A stretch of 64,000 nt of DNA from Gordionus sp. m RMFG-2023 (lineage: Eukaryota; Nematomorpha; Gordioida; Chordodea; Parachordodidae), in NCBI RefSeq assembly GCF_954871325.1, contig NC_088776.1:52966569-53030568 (forward strand). The letters are read 5' to 3'. Position 1 is the first letter of the stretch; every line of letters starts with the position of its first letter. Positions 38,704 to 50,900 of this stretch are shown one piece after another. The notes under the pieces were generated by a model that saw only the letters and a program-made list of their open reading frames with translations, searched no databases and was not told the origin of the DNA. The translations under genes were made by a program, and so were the position numbers.

Positions 38704-39035
38704 TATATAACATACAAAATTCAATTATTCTTAAGAAACTTTTTGTGTATTATAATTTATATTTATAACATTTAAATTTTTTATACATTTAAATTTTTTA
38801 TACATATAAATTTTAAAGGCTCAAAAAATTCAAATTTCTATTTTGGGTCATTTAAATGATTCTTTACGTATAATTTTTTTTATAATTCACATTAATTTAA
38901 AATTGTGTATTAGAAATAGTTATTTGTCCTAATAAATTTATGCTTGATATTTTTAAAAAAATAATATTTCTTAAAAATATTTATTATCCCCCCCCCCCAC
39001 CAGACCAAATTCCTGCGTACGCGCCTGGTTTAATG

Positions 39036-40255
39036 TGTCAGGAATAGAATGCCAGGCGTGTATATCTTACACCGACCTCGGTATCATACCATCCCCGGTT
39101 TCCCAAGTATATATAAATATTTAACGTAATTAATTTATCTTAATATAAAGAAATAAGAGAAGATAAGAATTTACCATATATTCTATGATTTAACTTAATT
39201 GGGCCCTAAAAAAATTATGCTTTTAGGTTCCTCGATTTTAAGTATTTTATTTTTTTGGACTTGTTGCTAAGCATTATAAACAAGGTTTTACTTATATTTA
39301 TAATATTGAAGGAAAAAACATTCAATTCCCTAATAAAATTTTGTGGAAAAATGTCGAGAAATTTTTTTAACTTTAATAAATTATCGACAGCGTGTCAATC
39401 AAAATGTAAAATATAAAAAAATTTCGGTTAATATTTTATTCTAACCATTTTCTAAAAAAAGTAAACATAGGCCTAGCTAAATAAATAGGGGGGGGGGGGT
39501 CAGTAATGTCTGCTTTGGCAATATTGCAGAACATTATTGTAATGATAGGAGAAGGTGGTGCGACTGACCATGATTTCATTTTAGTCAAAAAGGGGTTAAA
39601 AATTGAGTAATTTGAACATATTCAAAATCTACCTATTTGCATGAAAGTTATTAGGACCAATCTACACCTGATATGCTTTTGTTTTGATTGACATATTCCC
39701 TGTTTCAGGTGCGTAACCAATAGGGGAAGGTCCCTTCTCTCAAACATGGTCAAATATTATACTCTACATATATATCATCATTAAATGACTTGATATGAAA
39801 CCAGCAGGGTTAGCCAAAAAAAATTTGAATTATGGGATAAATTTTTATCATATATTTTTCTATCGGGTTACTTCCCCATACCCCTATTTTATGATCCTTT
39901 GGCTCGCTTTTGCCCAACCTTTGGCTGGATCCAACTGGTGATATATATTTTTATATATACTTATTTTATCAATCGGTGCGATTTTATTCTTGTGTATGCA
40001 TAGTTTTTAATGCTACTTTAAATAAGTATCATGATATTAGTTCACACCACAACAACTTCCTGTAAAAAGTAACCTTGATAGTGATTAGCTACTTTCTCAA
40101 AAAAGCGCCCTTATAACTACTTTTTTTTAGTTTATCTATTTTACAAATTATGTTCTAAATTTTTTCCCACCTAATAAATAAAATTTTGCAGTTCCAATTA
40201 TATATTTTTTTTATAATTAAAAATTAAATCTTTATTAAAAATTTGAAAAAACAAG
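39036..40255. other. Intergenic sequence with a partial hAT-like left end
   Basis: CAGGTGCGTAACCAATAGGGG at 39706 resembles the left ends of the hAT-like elements, and the following 200 bp share GC-rich words with the interior start of the 6286-7991 element. A right end could not be assigned. GC-richer sequence at 39045-39105 is unexplained; it is the genomic target of the hAT insertion and reads through as no clear protein. Confidence 0.4.
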
Positions 40256-40990
40256 GATTCGAACCGAACCTGGAATAGAAACCCGGGTTTTTAGGAAAAA
40301 AATCTGAACCCGACCCGAACCTGAACCCCGTTTATAAAATTTTCAAAACCTCGAACCGAACCCGTGAATTTTATTTGAATCCGGGTTCCACCGGGTTCAG
40401 TGTATTGTTTAAAGTCATATATTAATATATTTGTGTAAATACAAATATTTGTAATTTAATTGAGATTTTATAATATTTTCAAATTTCCAATTAAGTGAAG
40501 TGTTTATAAATTTTAAACAACTTTATGCATATACGCCATTTTAAAAATTTATTAAATTTATTCTCAAAGATTCCTATTGGAGTGTTAATAAATTAAACAA
40601 TTAAATTCATTTACGCCATTTATTTTTAATTTTTAACTTATTCCTCAATAGTTATTGAAAGTGAACAAGTCAAAGTAAAAATTATTATATTGGATATTGT
40701 TAATTTAAGGAAATATGTCATTAAATTTTAAAAATTGATACATGACTATGCTTTGCATTTTTAACAATATTTTGCCTATAAATAAAATAAAAAATTTATT
40801 TATTATGCCGAATTTATGTCTAGTTTTTTATGATTTAAATATAGAATTTTTTTTTATCAATTCGAAAATTCTTAAACCCAAGCTGAACCCGGAACCAAAC
40901 CCGAGTTCAAAAATATTTCCCTGACCCGAACCCATCTATTTTTATTTTACCTTGAACCGAACCCGAACCCGAACCGAACCCGGGCAAAAA
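40256..40990. repeat. Element bounded by AACCCG/GAACCG-rich ends
   Basis: Two GC-richer blocks (40256-40405 and 40875-40985) are built from imperfect repeats of CGAACC and AACCCG, in the same orientation, around an AT-rich core. Similar blocks occur at 57460-57545. They are probably parts of one non-autonomous element family, but no terminal inverted repeat or target duplication was established. Confidence 0.5.
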
Positions 40991-42296
40991 ATATAATAAG
41001 ACACAAAAAAAGATGATTTTTATAATAAAATATAAATTAATATATTTATTTTAATTTGATATATTTATTTGGTCTGTAGGGGAAGATGCATATCAAAGTT
41101 TTCATAGAACATCTCTTTCACCAAAAACATCATTTGCTAAAACTAAACCATCTCTCATCGGGAGAGCTGGGTGAGATAGAGCTATATTGTATTTTATAAA
41201 TAATGCTGAAAAATTTTATTAAACCAATATTCTTTTAGCATTATTTTTATTATCCTCATTGGAAAATTTCAGCAAAAAATTATCTAAAACATTTGTAAGG
41301 TAATTTTTTAAAAAAAATTCTGAGAATGAAGATGATGAAATTGCATAGCTCATGTTATCTTTTTATTATTGTGTTATTCTCTAGTTTCAACCACGTCCAA
41401 TTTTCTTTAAAAAATAGCGGGAGCAAGAAAGATATCATCATTTCGATTTCAAAATTTATATAACTAAATGTAAGAAATAAAGAGGATTTGAAATAAATAT
41501 ATTTTTTTAAAAAAAATATATCCATTATTTATTTCGATTATAAATAAAATAATTAAAATTAATTATAATAATAATTTGAAAATATTAATTAAAAATTTTG
41601 AGAATATAGTAAATGTTAGTTATAGTTACTCGAAAAAAGTAGCAGCACTTTTTAAATAAAAGTAACGCGATACCTGTAACAGATACGTTAACATCATTGA
41701 TTTTAAGTTATATTATATACTCGAATAAATTAATTCAAATTATTATAAAATAAGCACAATAAGATTAATTTTAGCTATACATGGGAAAATTTAGCATATT
41801 GCATAAAAGTGAGCACCAAAAGACCAAGCTTGACATTAAAAATGGGTAAATTTAACCAAATGTAGTAATGAATGAACAAATACAATATCAAATTAGCATA
41901 AAACTGTTTTGCCGTAAAATTATGAATAGCAAATAGAAAATCAACAAAATTTAATAGTTTAGGAAAACCCACCCATTTTTTCCCAGTCCAACTCATATGT
42001 ATAATGTAAAAGATGTATGGCTCTCTTCCCAATCGACCAGTCGAGATTTTTATACCATTATACCGGTCAGACGCGTTTAGCTATTTTGTCGACCGGTCAG
42101 TTACGAGTTACCGGGTCAAGCCTATAAATTCTTTTAAAAGAAAAAATCATAAACTTATTTTTTTTGTTGTAAAATATAGAATTTGAGAGTGGCATCAGCA
42201 ACAAAGGTTGAAGAAAAAAAAATTAACTTTTCTCATTATATATATTTCTCTTTTTTTAAAAAAGAGTTTCGAATCAGCCAGTTGAATAATAATGCG
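40991..42296. other. AT-rich intergenic sequence, nothing identified
   Basis: Short open frames around 41775-42032 lack any recognisable pattern. No element boundary was recognised. Confidence 0.4.
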
Positions 42297-42304
42297 CTAT
42301 GCCT

Positions 42305-42701
42305 CAGGGGCATAACGCATAACCAAGGAATGGGGAAGTGGGAAATTCCCAGCCCCCTCCCCACATTGAAAATTTGCCCATTCTCGTAAAATATCATTTT
42401 AAGCGGATAAAAATTCTTACCCCCCCCCTACATCTCCACCCCTTCCCTCTGAAAAAATGTATACAATACATCACTTATAAGCAATAATTTAAAAGGAAAA
42501 TAAATAAAAGTTGTTAATCTTTTAAAATAGCGACAATAATTCACTATTTTTAGGAAAAAAGTCTTTAATTATAAAAAAACGGGGAAAACCCAAAATTATT
42601 TTTATAAGTATACAATAGCCTCCCAATATTATATTTGGATAAAAAACCTAACTAATAGTGTCCCTTCCCCCTTCTTCATAGAAATTCTAAATACGCCTAT
42701 G
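42305..42701. mobile_element. hAT-like MITE with near-perfect target duplication
   Basis: The 397-bp segment starts CAGGGGCATAACG and ends, reverse complemented, CATAGGCGTATTTAG. Flanking 8-mers CTATGCCT (42297-42304) and CTATGACT (42702-42709) match at 7 of 8 positions. C-rich runs occur in the interior. No coding sequence, so non-autonomous. Confidence 0.7.
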
Positions 42702-43727
42702 CTATGACTATATTTTTCTCTTTATACTAATTCATTTACTATATAAATTTTAAATCTTTGATGTTTGGTATCGAACAAAATAAAAACTAAGGCCAAGCAA
42801 AATGTATTATATATATATCAATAGTTCAGTCCAAGATAATTCACCATTATACAAAGTGTAAAATATGAATTGACATAATAAAGTGGATGGGAACAATACC
42901 AAAATTTATATATTTACAATTCAATAATCTTCCCTTCTTTCTTCCACAAATCTCTCTACGGCTACAAATCACCATTTAAAAAATAATTAAATTAAAATAT
43001 AATATAATTTATAACAACTTATATAAAAGTGGTTTTTATAACTTTAAAAAATAAATTAAAAAAATATTATATAAATATTAGATTATCAAAGTATATTATA
43101 ATAGTTATATTTAAAAAAAAAACATTTGTGGTCCATAGAAGGATATTGACCGTATAACCCTGTTTAAATAGGTACATTAAAATTACATTATTACTATATT
43201 ATGATAATAATAAAGAGTGGTGAAGGCAGTGGTGATTAGATTTATTATGTATATTTGAAAGAAAGAAAAAATGAATGATAATAAATGGAGAAGAAAAGGA
43301 CTTTTAAGTAGCCAAAAGTTTACGTTTTCAATATAAAGAAAATAATATATTATATATTTTTAGTGACTCGTTAACTCAGCTAAAGTTTAAAGATGTGAAG
43401 GAAAATACAATTGTGAGAAATTGACCGAAAATAAAGAATACAATTTTTATAATTATTTTATAATAATATTGAATTAAATATAGTTCAGTTAAATTTGATA
43501 ATAACAATATTTAAAAAAAAAATTGATTCAAAGATTATATATATTTTTTTTAAATGACAAATGGATTTTTACCATAAAAATATTATTCCTACAAAAAATT
43601 TATTGAATTAAAACAGTGTAGATCTTGATCTCATGGATTTTTTAAAAATTTTTTAATGATATAAATCAAAAGTGTTTATATATACCCAAAGTTTTGCTGG
43701 GCAATTTTTTACTACCAGTTATCCTAT

Positions 43728-44060
43728 CATAGGCGTATTCAGGATTTTGCTGGAGCCACTATTACAATTTTATTGGAAACCTTAAGGCATTTATAGTAGG
43801 CTTTTGGCTATAATGGATTTTTATAAATGTAATTTTGAAAATTATAGTCGTTATTTTAAAAAGTTAATAGCTTTTACTAATTTTTCTTTCAAATTCTTCC
43901 TTATAATGGTATATTGTATATATTTTTTGGGAGGAGAGGAGGAGGGGGATTTGTAGGACGAAAATTTTTATTAGCTTAAAATGATAATTAAGAGAACAGG
44001 CAAATTTGGGCCTCATTATCAATAGGGAGATGCAAAAAGTTCCTTGTAAATATTCGTTAT
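43728..44060. mobile_element. Probable hAT-like MITE
   Basis: The left end CATAGGCGTATTCAGGATTTTG is close to the left ends at 6286 and 24688. A likely right end, TTCGTTATGCCC near 44050, matches the reverse complement of the 42305 left end. A G-rich stretch lies in between (43930-43957). No target duplication was recognised, so the boundaries are approximate. Confidence 0.5.
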
Positions 44061-45386
44061 GCCCTCACCACTTAATTCTTCTATTGGTAAATAAAAGCGG
44101 TATATTTAAGATTAAACAAAGGGAGATAATCCCTGGTTTGGTATATTTCAAAAAAAAATGGTCGAATTTAATTAGTACCAAAAACCACTTTTGAGTCAAA
44201 TCTATAAATAAAAACAAGTCGTTTAGTAAAAAAATTTAGTTATTTTATTAGCAGAAATCTGTAAAAATAAATAAGAGAATTCTTATACTATAGAATATAC
44301 AGTAATATGTTATATTATATAAATTATCAATTTGAAAAAATTTAATAGTCCAAACTACTTTCATTCTTTCTGAAAACGATGTTTTTTTTTCTTCTCTATG
44401 TTTGGAGTTGATTTCTGTTATTTTTTCCTTACCTCTGTCAAGCAATAAGGGTATAAAAATACAAACAGTTTAGAATATAAGGGTTTGTCATCTTTAAATT
44501 TCTATATAAATTTGTTTCGACACTTTGACCTCGGCATTGTGTGTTTTTCTCAATAATTTTTTTAAAATTAATTTAAAAAGTTTAACTATAATATATTATT
44601 AACCCGCCCAACCTATAAAAAATAATAGTAAGATTTGTTTTCATTCATAATTTATCTTTATGGAAAGGTAGAGTACAAAGTCGATTTGGGGTATAATATT
44701 ATCTTTATACTTTATTGTATCCTTATCCAATATTTATAAATTACTTTGATTTTTCAAATTTATTTTTTTAAAAAAAATACTTAGTTTTTTACAGTTATTT
44801 TTTTTCTAGTACAAACTTACATAATTTAATTATATTATGAAGATGATAAAACATTTTTTTTGTTTAAAAAATAAAGATATATAATGTTAATATAACATAC
44901 CTATATAAAATAAAAAAAATATTTTTCAAAAATAAAAGGTTCAGTGTCCCACAATTTATAAATCAAGAATAAAATCATTAAATATATCAATTTTATTTTA
45001 ATTAATTTTAATATATCTTCTTACATATTTTGGGGAGGATTGATATATATATAAATTTTAATTCCTATTTTATTAATTAAGAGTTATATATATAATTTCA
45101 AATTATCAATTAAATATTTATATATTATATAATATGACTATAAATTAGATAAATATAAATTAACAACTAATTATGATGTATATTTTTTAAGTGAATCATT
45201 ATTTTATTTTTCTTCAGGTATTGATATCCGTCTTTTTTTTTATTACGGGGAAACAAGTAAGAGAGAAAGAAGAAGAAAATGAAGAAAAAAATATAAGAAG
45301 AAAGAGGTAAAAAAACATCCGATTTTAATATAATTTTTTTTAAAAAAAAAAAGAAAAGAAAATGTTATATTTTTATCTAATATACG
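44061..45386. other. AT-rich intergenic sequence, nothing identified
   Basis: A few purine-rich stretches (for example 45260-45310) and no defensible gene. Short frames at 44006-44445 are not considered coding. Confidence 0.4.
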
Positions 45387-45394
45387 ATGTATAT

Positions 45395-45714
45395 TAGAGA
45401 TCTGCAAAAGTAGGCCCGGCCCGTGCCGAGTCGGGTTGGGCCTTAGAAATTATTTAAAATATATCTAAATTTATTAATTTTATGTTGAATTTTTTATGTA
45501 AAATAAAAATATGTGGTTTTATTTATAGAAAGTAGACCCATATAACATATATCGTTTATTTTGAGTAATCATAAAAATTAATTTCTATATTAAAATAAAT
45601 TAGGGCCGTGCCGGTTTTTAAAAAAATTTCGAGTTCGGGCCGGACCGGGCAAAACTTTTAAAAAAAATTCGGGCCGGGCCTGGCTTGAAAAATTAGGCCC
45701 GATGCAGATCATTA
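45395..45714. mobile_element. 320-bp hAT-like MITE with exact 8-bp target duplication
   Basis: It starts TAGAGATCTGCA and ends TGCAGATCATTA, so its reverse complement starts TAATGATCTGCA (10 of 12 match). Identical 8-mers ATGTATAT flank it at 45387-45394 and 45715-45722. Just inside each end are GGCCCGGCC blocks; the middle is AT-rich. No frame. Confidence 0.85.
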
Positions 45715-46086
45715 ATGTATATTTGGCGAAGAATTAACAGTGTTTTCGTTATTATTTATTTATCTTATTATTTTGTCGCATAATAAAACCCTATTTGGGA
45801 TTTTTTTTCTTGATTTCTATTATAAACTTATAATATATTTAAAAAAACAAAAAAAACAAAAAGTAACACAAAAAAAATAGATTTTAAATTCTTGGAATAT
45901 TTATTACCACTACTCGGTGTGGGCGGTTTTTTAAAAAAATTTAAAGAAAAAATCAGATATAAATGTGCGTCTTGTTATTCTGCTCATATTTTAAATTTCC
46001 CCTTTTTATAACAATTTACAAAATTACGGCCGAAAATTTTTCAAAACTTAAAGTTTTTTAAACTCTCTATTTTCAATTGTATTTAT

Positions 46087-46273
46087 CAGAGGCATGCAGT
46101 ATTTAAATCTTCTTTTTTTTAAAATATAACCCGTGACTAAAAACTATACCCGGGCCGGGGCGTATATTTTTAAACCAAATATTTTAAACAGCTAATTATT
46201 AGTTATAAAAATTAAAAATAAATATAAAATTTTTTACAAATTCCGGACCGGGCCGTGACCTCTGCAGACTCTG
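46087..46273. mobile_element. 187-bp hAT-like MITE with exact 8-bp target duplication
   Basis: The left end is CAGAGGCATGCAG; the right end reverse complement is CAGAGTCTGCAG. Identical 8-mers GTATTTAT lie at 46079-46086 and 46274-46281. The interior includes CCCGGGCCGGGG and CCGGACCGGGCC. It belongs to the same family as 45395-45714 and the insert at 38085-38557. Confidence 0.88.
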
Positions 46274-46479
46274 GTATTTATATATTCTATCCCTTATAAT
46301 TTTTCCGAAATTAAAAATTAGGAGAGTTCATAGTTTATAGGGTTTAAAAAATATTTCAAATATAAATTTGCCAAAAAAGGTTTTAAGAATAATTTAAGAT
46401 TGGAGAGAGAGAAAAAAAATAAGAAGACAAATGTTGTTCCTGTGGAAACGCTTGGAAAAAATAAAATTGCAGAAACAAA

Positions 46480-46692
<213 letters not shown>

Positions 46693-47850
46693 GCTATCTT
46701 TATTGCTTCCTTTAAATGGACATACTACTAACAATATACAAACAGGAGTAAAAGTTGGAACCGAGATCATACGAATATTTAGAAGAGACTGGGGATGGCG
46801 CAAGTCCTAAAAAGCAAATGCAACAAAATCAAAATTATTTGATAATTTTATATATATATAGTTTTGTTCCAATTACTTTACTTCTACATTACGTATAAAT
46901 ATCATAATATTTTTTGATGAAAAAGATAAATATTTTGGGGATGGTTGAACCATATTCGGGTAAGGTTTAGCCTATTCATGGAACTGTGTCGAGAAACGAA
47001 ATCATTTTTTTATCATTATTTTTTAAAACATTTATCTTATTTTTTTTAAAAAAAGAATGAATTATAAATTTCTGGTTCATATTATATAAAAATTTGTGCG
47101 TAAAATGCATCGTTTCCACCTCACAAAAGTAGCCTCAAACTTCAAAAATCATTACACTTCTATTTTAAGGTAGTTTTAACCCTACATTTTTTATTTAAAA
47201 AAATAAATAAATTACTATTTTATGCAAAATAGGGGGTATTTTTCTTCTTAATTTTTCTTATCCCTTTTCTGAAGGGTACAAAAATATTAATCATATATTG
47301 CTGTTATAAATTTTTTTTAAAAAATATAACATGATCCAATAAAATAAAAAAAAATTATAGCTGGATTGCCCTATATGTAGTTCATATATTATTATTTTTT
47401 TTGGTAAAAATCAAAAAATTTAACTATGGCTAGCAAAGACCCCAGTCTCAATCCACTCACTTGAAGCAATCTTTCCGGTAAATAACTCTATAAAAATAAC
47501 AATAAAGGGTAAGAAAAACAATAATGGAAAAACATTTCTTTCTTATCTTTTTTTCCTTTATTTTGGATAAATCAAAATTATCAAAAAATTATAGATTTTT
47601 CTGAAATAAATTGAGAAAATAAGAAAAAAAATATAAATTTTGAAAAATTATACTTATTATAATACATAACTTTATTAGTTATTTATTATATAATTTACAA
47701 AAGGTAAAAAAAATAAAATAAATAATAATAATTCTTATTTATTTTATAAATCATTATTACTAATATTTAATTATTATATTTTTAAAAGAATAAATTTATC
47801 TAATTTTTATTTTAATTTTTAAATCTTTTTTTTTAATAATAAAAAAAATA
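46693..47850. other. Upstream region of the sulfotransferase gene
   Basis: AT-rich with no gene recognised. The proximal promoter elements are given separately. Confidence 0.4.
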
Positions 47851-47853
47851 ATG

Positions 47854-47871
47854 ATTGGATCAAGTATAAAA
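47854..47871 (+). promoter_or_regulatory. CCAAT-like and TATA box of the sulfotransferase gene
   Basis: ATTGG (an inverted CCAAT) at 47854-47858 is followed by TATAAAA at 47865-47871, about 115 bp before the start codon. In this AT-rich setting TATA-like strings are common. This one gains weight from its perfect consensus, the downstream GC-richer patch (47872-47900) and its position upstream of a clear first exon. Confidence 0.5.
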
Positions 47872-47986
47872 AGCGACAGGCGAAAATGTAAACGACACTC
47901 AATCTTTTTAAAAATAATTAAATTTAAAAATAAAATAAAATTCAATTATAAAATAAATACTTTTTATTAAAAAAAAATTTAAATTA

Positions 47987-50900
47987 ATGACATTGAACGA
48001 AAAATACGAATGCTACGTGAAGGAAATTGAGGAAGCTCACATATGGCAGGGCATTCTCTACCCCGGGTTTCTGTTCAAACCAGAAGTTCTGAACGATATT
48101 CAAAGTTTCAAAGTGCGCAAGGATGATATATTCATAGCTACTTTTCCCAAATCAGGTTTTTGTAAAAAAAAAACATATTTTGAAATTATTATTAAAAAAA
48201 AAATTAGTAACGGCTAACCCTATATTTTAGCCAAAAAATGTTATGCAAACCTCGAGATTTCGTTTAATAGATGTCCAGAATTTTCTGCTATATATGAGCA
48301 AAATCTCCAGGGCCGCGTAAATATTTTTTGGCTAAAATATTTTATCCTTGGGTTTTAGCCCTTTTTAAAAAATCGAGCCATTTAACAACACTAATTTTTT
48401 TTTATAAAAATAATTTATATTAATATTCATTTTTACCAGATTAAAGGGGGTTTTGGTTGTTAACAATATTAGTTTTTTTTATTGGGTTGTAATTCCATTT
48501 TGAAAACTTTGAAAAGTAGGGGTTTTTTTTTGGTTTCTTAAATTTGAGCGGTTTTAGGCTTCTAGTACCGATTTCTAAATGCTCCATTTTTACCTAGTTA
48601 AATTGGAATGATAACTTCGTTAGGTTAAAATTTTTTAGTAAAACTGCATTACTTCATTGAAAGGTTTCTAAAGATTATTTTTATTGTCAAAGCCTTTTTT
48701 TTACTCCCATTCTTACCAAAGTGTATATTAATATATCTATTAAATTATAATATAATAAAAACATTTTATTAAAATATTTTTGCGCGTTAAGGTACCACTT
48801 GGACGGCTGAAATAGTTTCTCTCATCAAAAGTGAGGTGAATATTCCTTTCGTTAAAAGTCTGGACATATCGGAAAGGGTGATTCATTTGGAGACCCCGCC
48901 AAACAGATCCCTCAAATTGCTAGAGGATCTAGGGTCGCCTAGAATCTTTGGCACCCATTTACCATTCCACTTGTTACCAGATTCCATCAAGAAAGGAGAT
49001 TGCAAAGTGTGTAAAAATTCATTTATTGTTTTTTTTTAAACTTTCTTTCAGCATTTGAATGAGATTAATTGTAACAAATGGCGATTTTTTAAAGACATAA
49101 TACTTTTTCAATCTAAATAAGTAGTATAAAAGGAATAACATCTAAATCGCTAAAAATTGGGTAGAAAATTTTAAAAGTAATATCAAAAAAAAAATATTAA
49201 TAAATACTAGGGAAACTTGTATTAAAATTAAGTTTCAAAAAAAAATCGCTAAAAATGAAGAAAAAAAACACAATTTAAGTGTTTACTTTCTTTCCTAACA
49301 TCTATTGATATAAATTTCAAGTTTACAAAAATTTTAAGAGATATAACCGATATTCTCAATTTTTTTAGCGATTTAGAACGAGAACCGTAAAGATATTATG
49401 TTTTTAGAAAAAAAAATTATATAATAATGAATATTTAAAAGAAACGAAAAGAATTAGTTTTCAAATATATAAAGTAGAAAATGTTAATTTATTTCTAGCA
49501 TGCAATTATTAGATAACTTTTGAGTCCATAAAAAAAAGTCATTTTAATAAAATTCTTAAAAGAATTTCGACTATTATAAATTTGAAAAAAATTTAAAGAT
49601 TAATTCAATATCGAAGTTCTTATTATATATCTTAAATAAAGATTTTGATTCAGATATTTCTTTCAAAGTCATATAATCTCATAACTTTTATAAAGGTACG
49701 GGAATAGCCGCAGTATGAACTTTTCAAAAAAATAATTCAGCCTAATAAAGATAAGAAAGATTGTGTAATAAAAAAAAATACAACATAGTATATATAAACT
49801 CCCTTTTTATTTATTTAAAAAAAAGGTTATATACGTGATGAGAAACCCTAAAGATGTGGCGGTCTCGTTCTATCATCATCATAGGATGGCTAAAGATCTA
49901 GGAAATTTTTCTGGCTCCTTCAAGGACTTCTTAGCTCTATTCTCGGCAGGCAAAAGTAATATTTATAACTTCTTTTTCAAAATTTTAACGGAAATGGAGA
50001 TGGCCCCCTTAACATTTTTTAAAATATTTTTCTTTTCTTTTTTAAATATGCTGAGTAAAATATTTTGAATAATAATAATATATTTTACAAGAAGAAATAA
50101 TTTTTAACTAAAGAATGATTAGAAATTTAATTCTCTGGAGAAAAATCCTAATTTATTTAAAAAGAATTATATAATCTTTGAAGTGAAATGTTATGCATAT
50201 TATACCAAACTAAAATACTAATATAATAATTTATCCTTCGCATTCCTATAAATAAAGCCATTATTTTCTTCGAAAACTAAATTGTTTTGAAAATATTTTA
50301 TAAATGAAAAAATGGATCGTTAAATTTAAATTTAAAAAAAAAACCATTAAAAAGATATGGAACTAAAGTTTAAAAAAAAGTTATACAAAGATTATATGTT
50401 GGATACCTATAAATAATTTCAAATATTTGCCAATAATCTTCCTTGAGTATTCAATAATTTTGGAATATATTTTCGTGTAATTTAAAATTACTTTCGAATT
50501 TTTCATTTCGACAAATAATTTTATTCACTAATCTAATAAATTTTTTAAAAATAATTTATTTTTGGTAATAACATGATTTCTAAAGTAAAAATCCAGCTTT
50601 CTTCTCCCTCTCTATCTGAAAAGTTATTAATTTATTGTTGAAGTTATATTATTGGTCAAAAAATATAATTTATTTTCGGGAAATTTTTTTTTTGGTAAAA
50701 CAATTTAATCATTATATTATCATTTATTTAAAAAGATGACAAATTTAAACCCTCACCCCCTCCCCTACCAAATTTTACATATTTTTTTGCTAAAAAAAAA
50801 ATTAAATTATTCCTGACGTCATATCTAGTCAAAAAAAAAATTAGCATTAAAAAAAACGTAATTCACCCTATATTTTTTTTTATTATAAAAAATTTTTGCT

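Larger units (their letters stand above)
36961..39027 (+). mobile_element. hAT transposon with perfect 15-bp ends and exact 8-bp target duplication
   Basis: The terminal inverted repeats CAGGCGCGTACGCAG (36961-36975) and CTGCGTACGCGCCTG (39013-39027) are identical. The flanking 8-mers GTTTAATG at 36953-36960 and 39028-39035 are also identical. These are hallmarks of the hAT superfamily, and the preserved ends suggest a fairly recent insertion. G-runs and C-runs lie just inside the left end, and a C-run just inside the right end. The 2067-bp interior holds a broken transposase whose C-terminal dimerisation part is readable (separate entry), interrupted by a smaller insert at 38085-38557. It may still be mobilisable in trans, but it does not encode intact enzyme. 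Confidence 0.95.

Noticed and set aside
39045-39105. GC-richer stretch beside the hAT insertion as a possible exon or tRNA
   Set aside because: No frame with domain-like content, no splice pair, and no tRNA A/B box arrangement.
41775-42032. 85-residue minus-strand open frame
   Set aside because: No motif or splice evidence, and long frames of this size occur by chance across the window.
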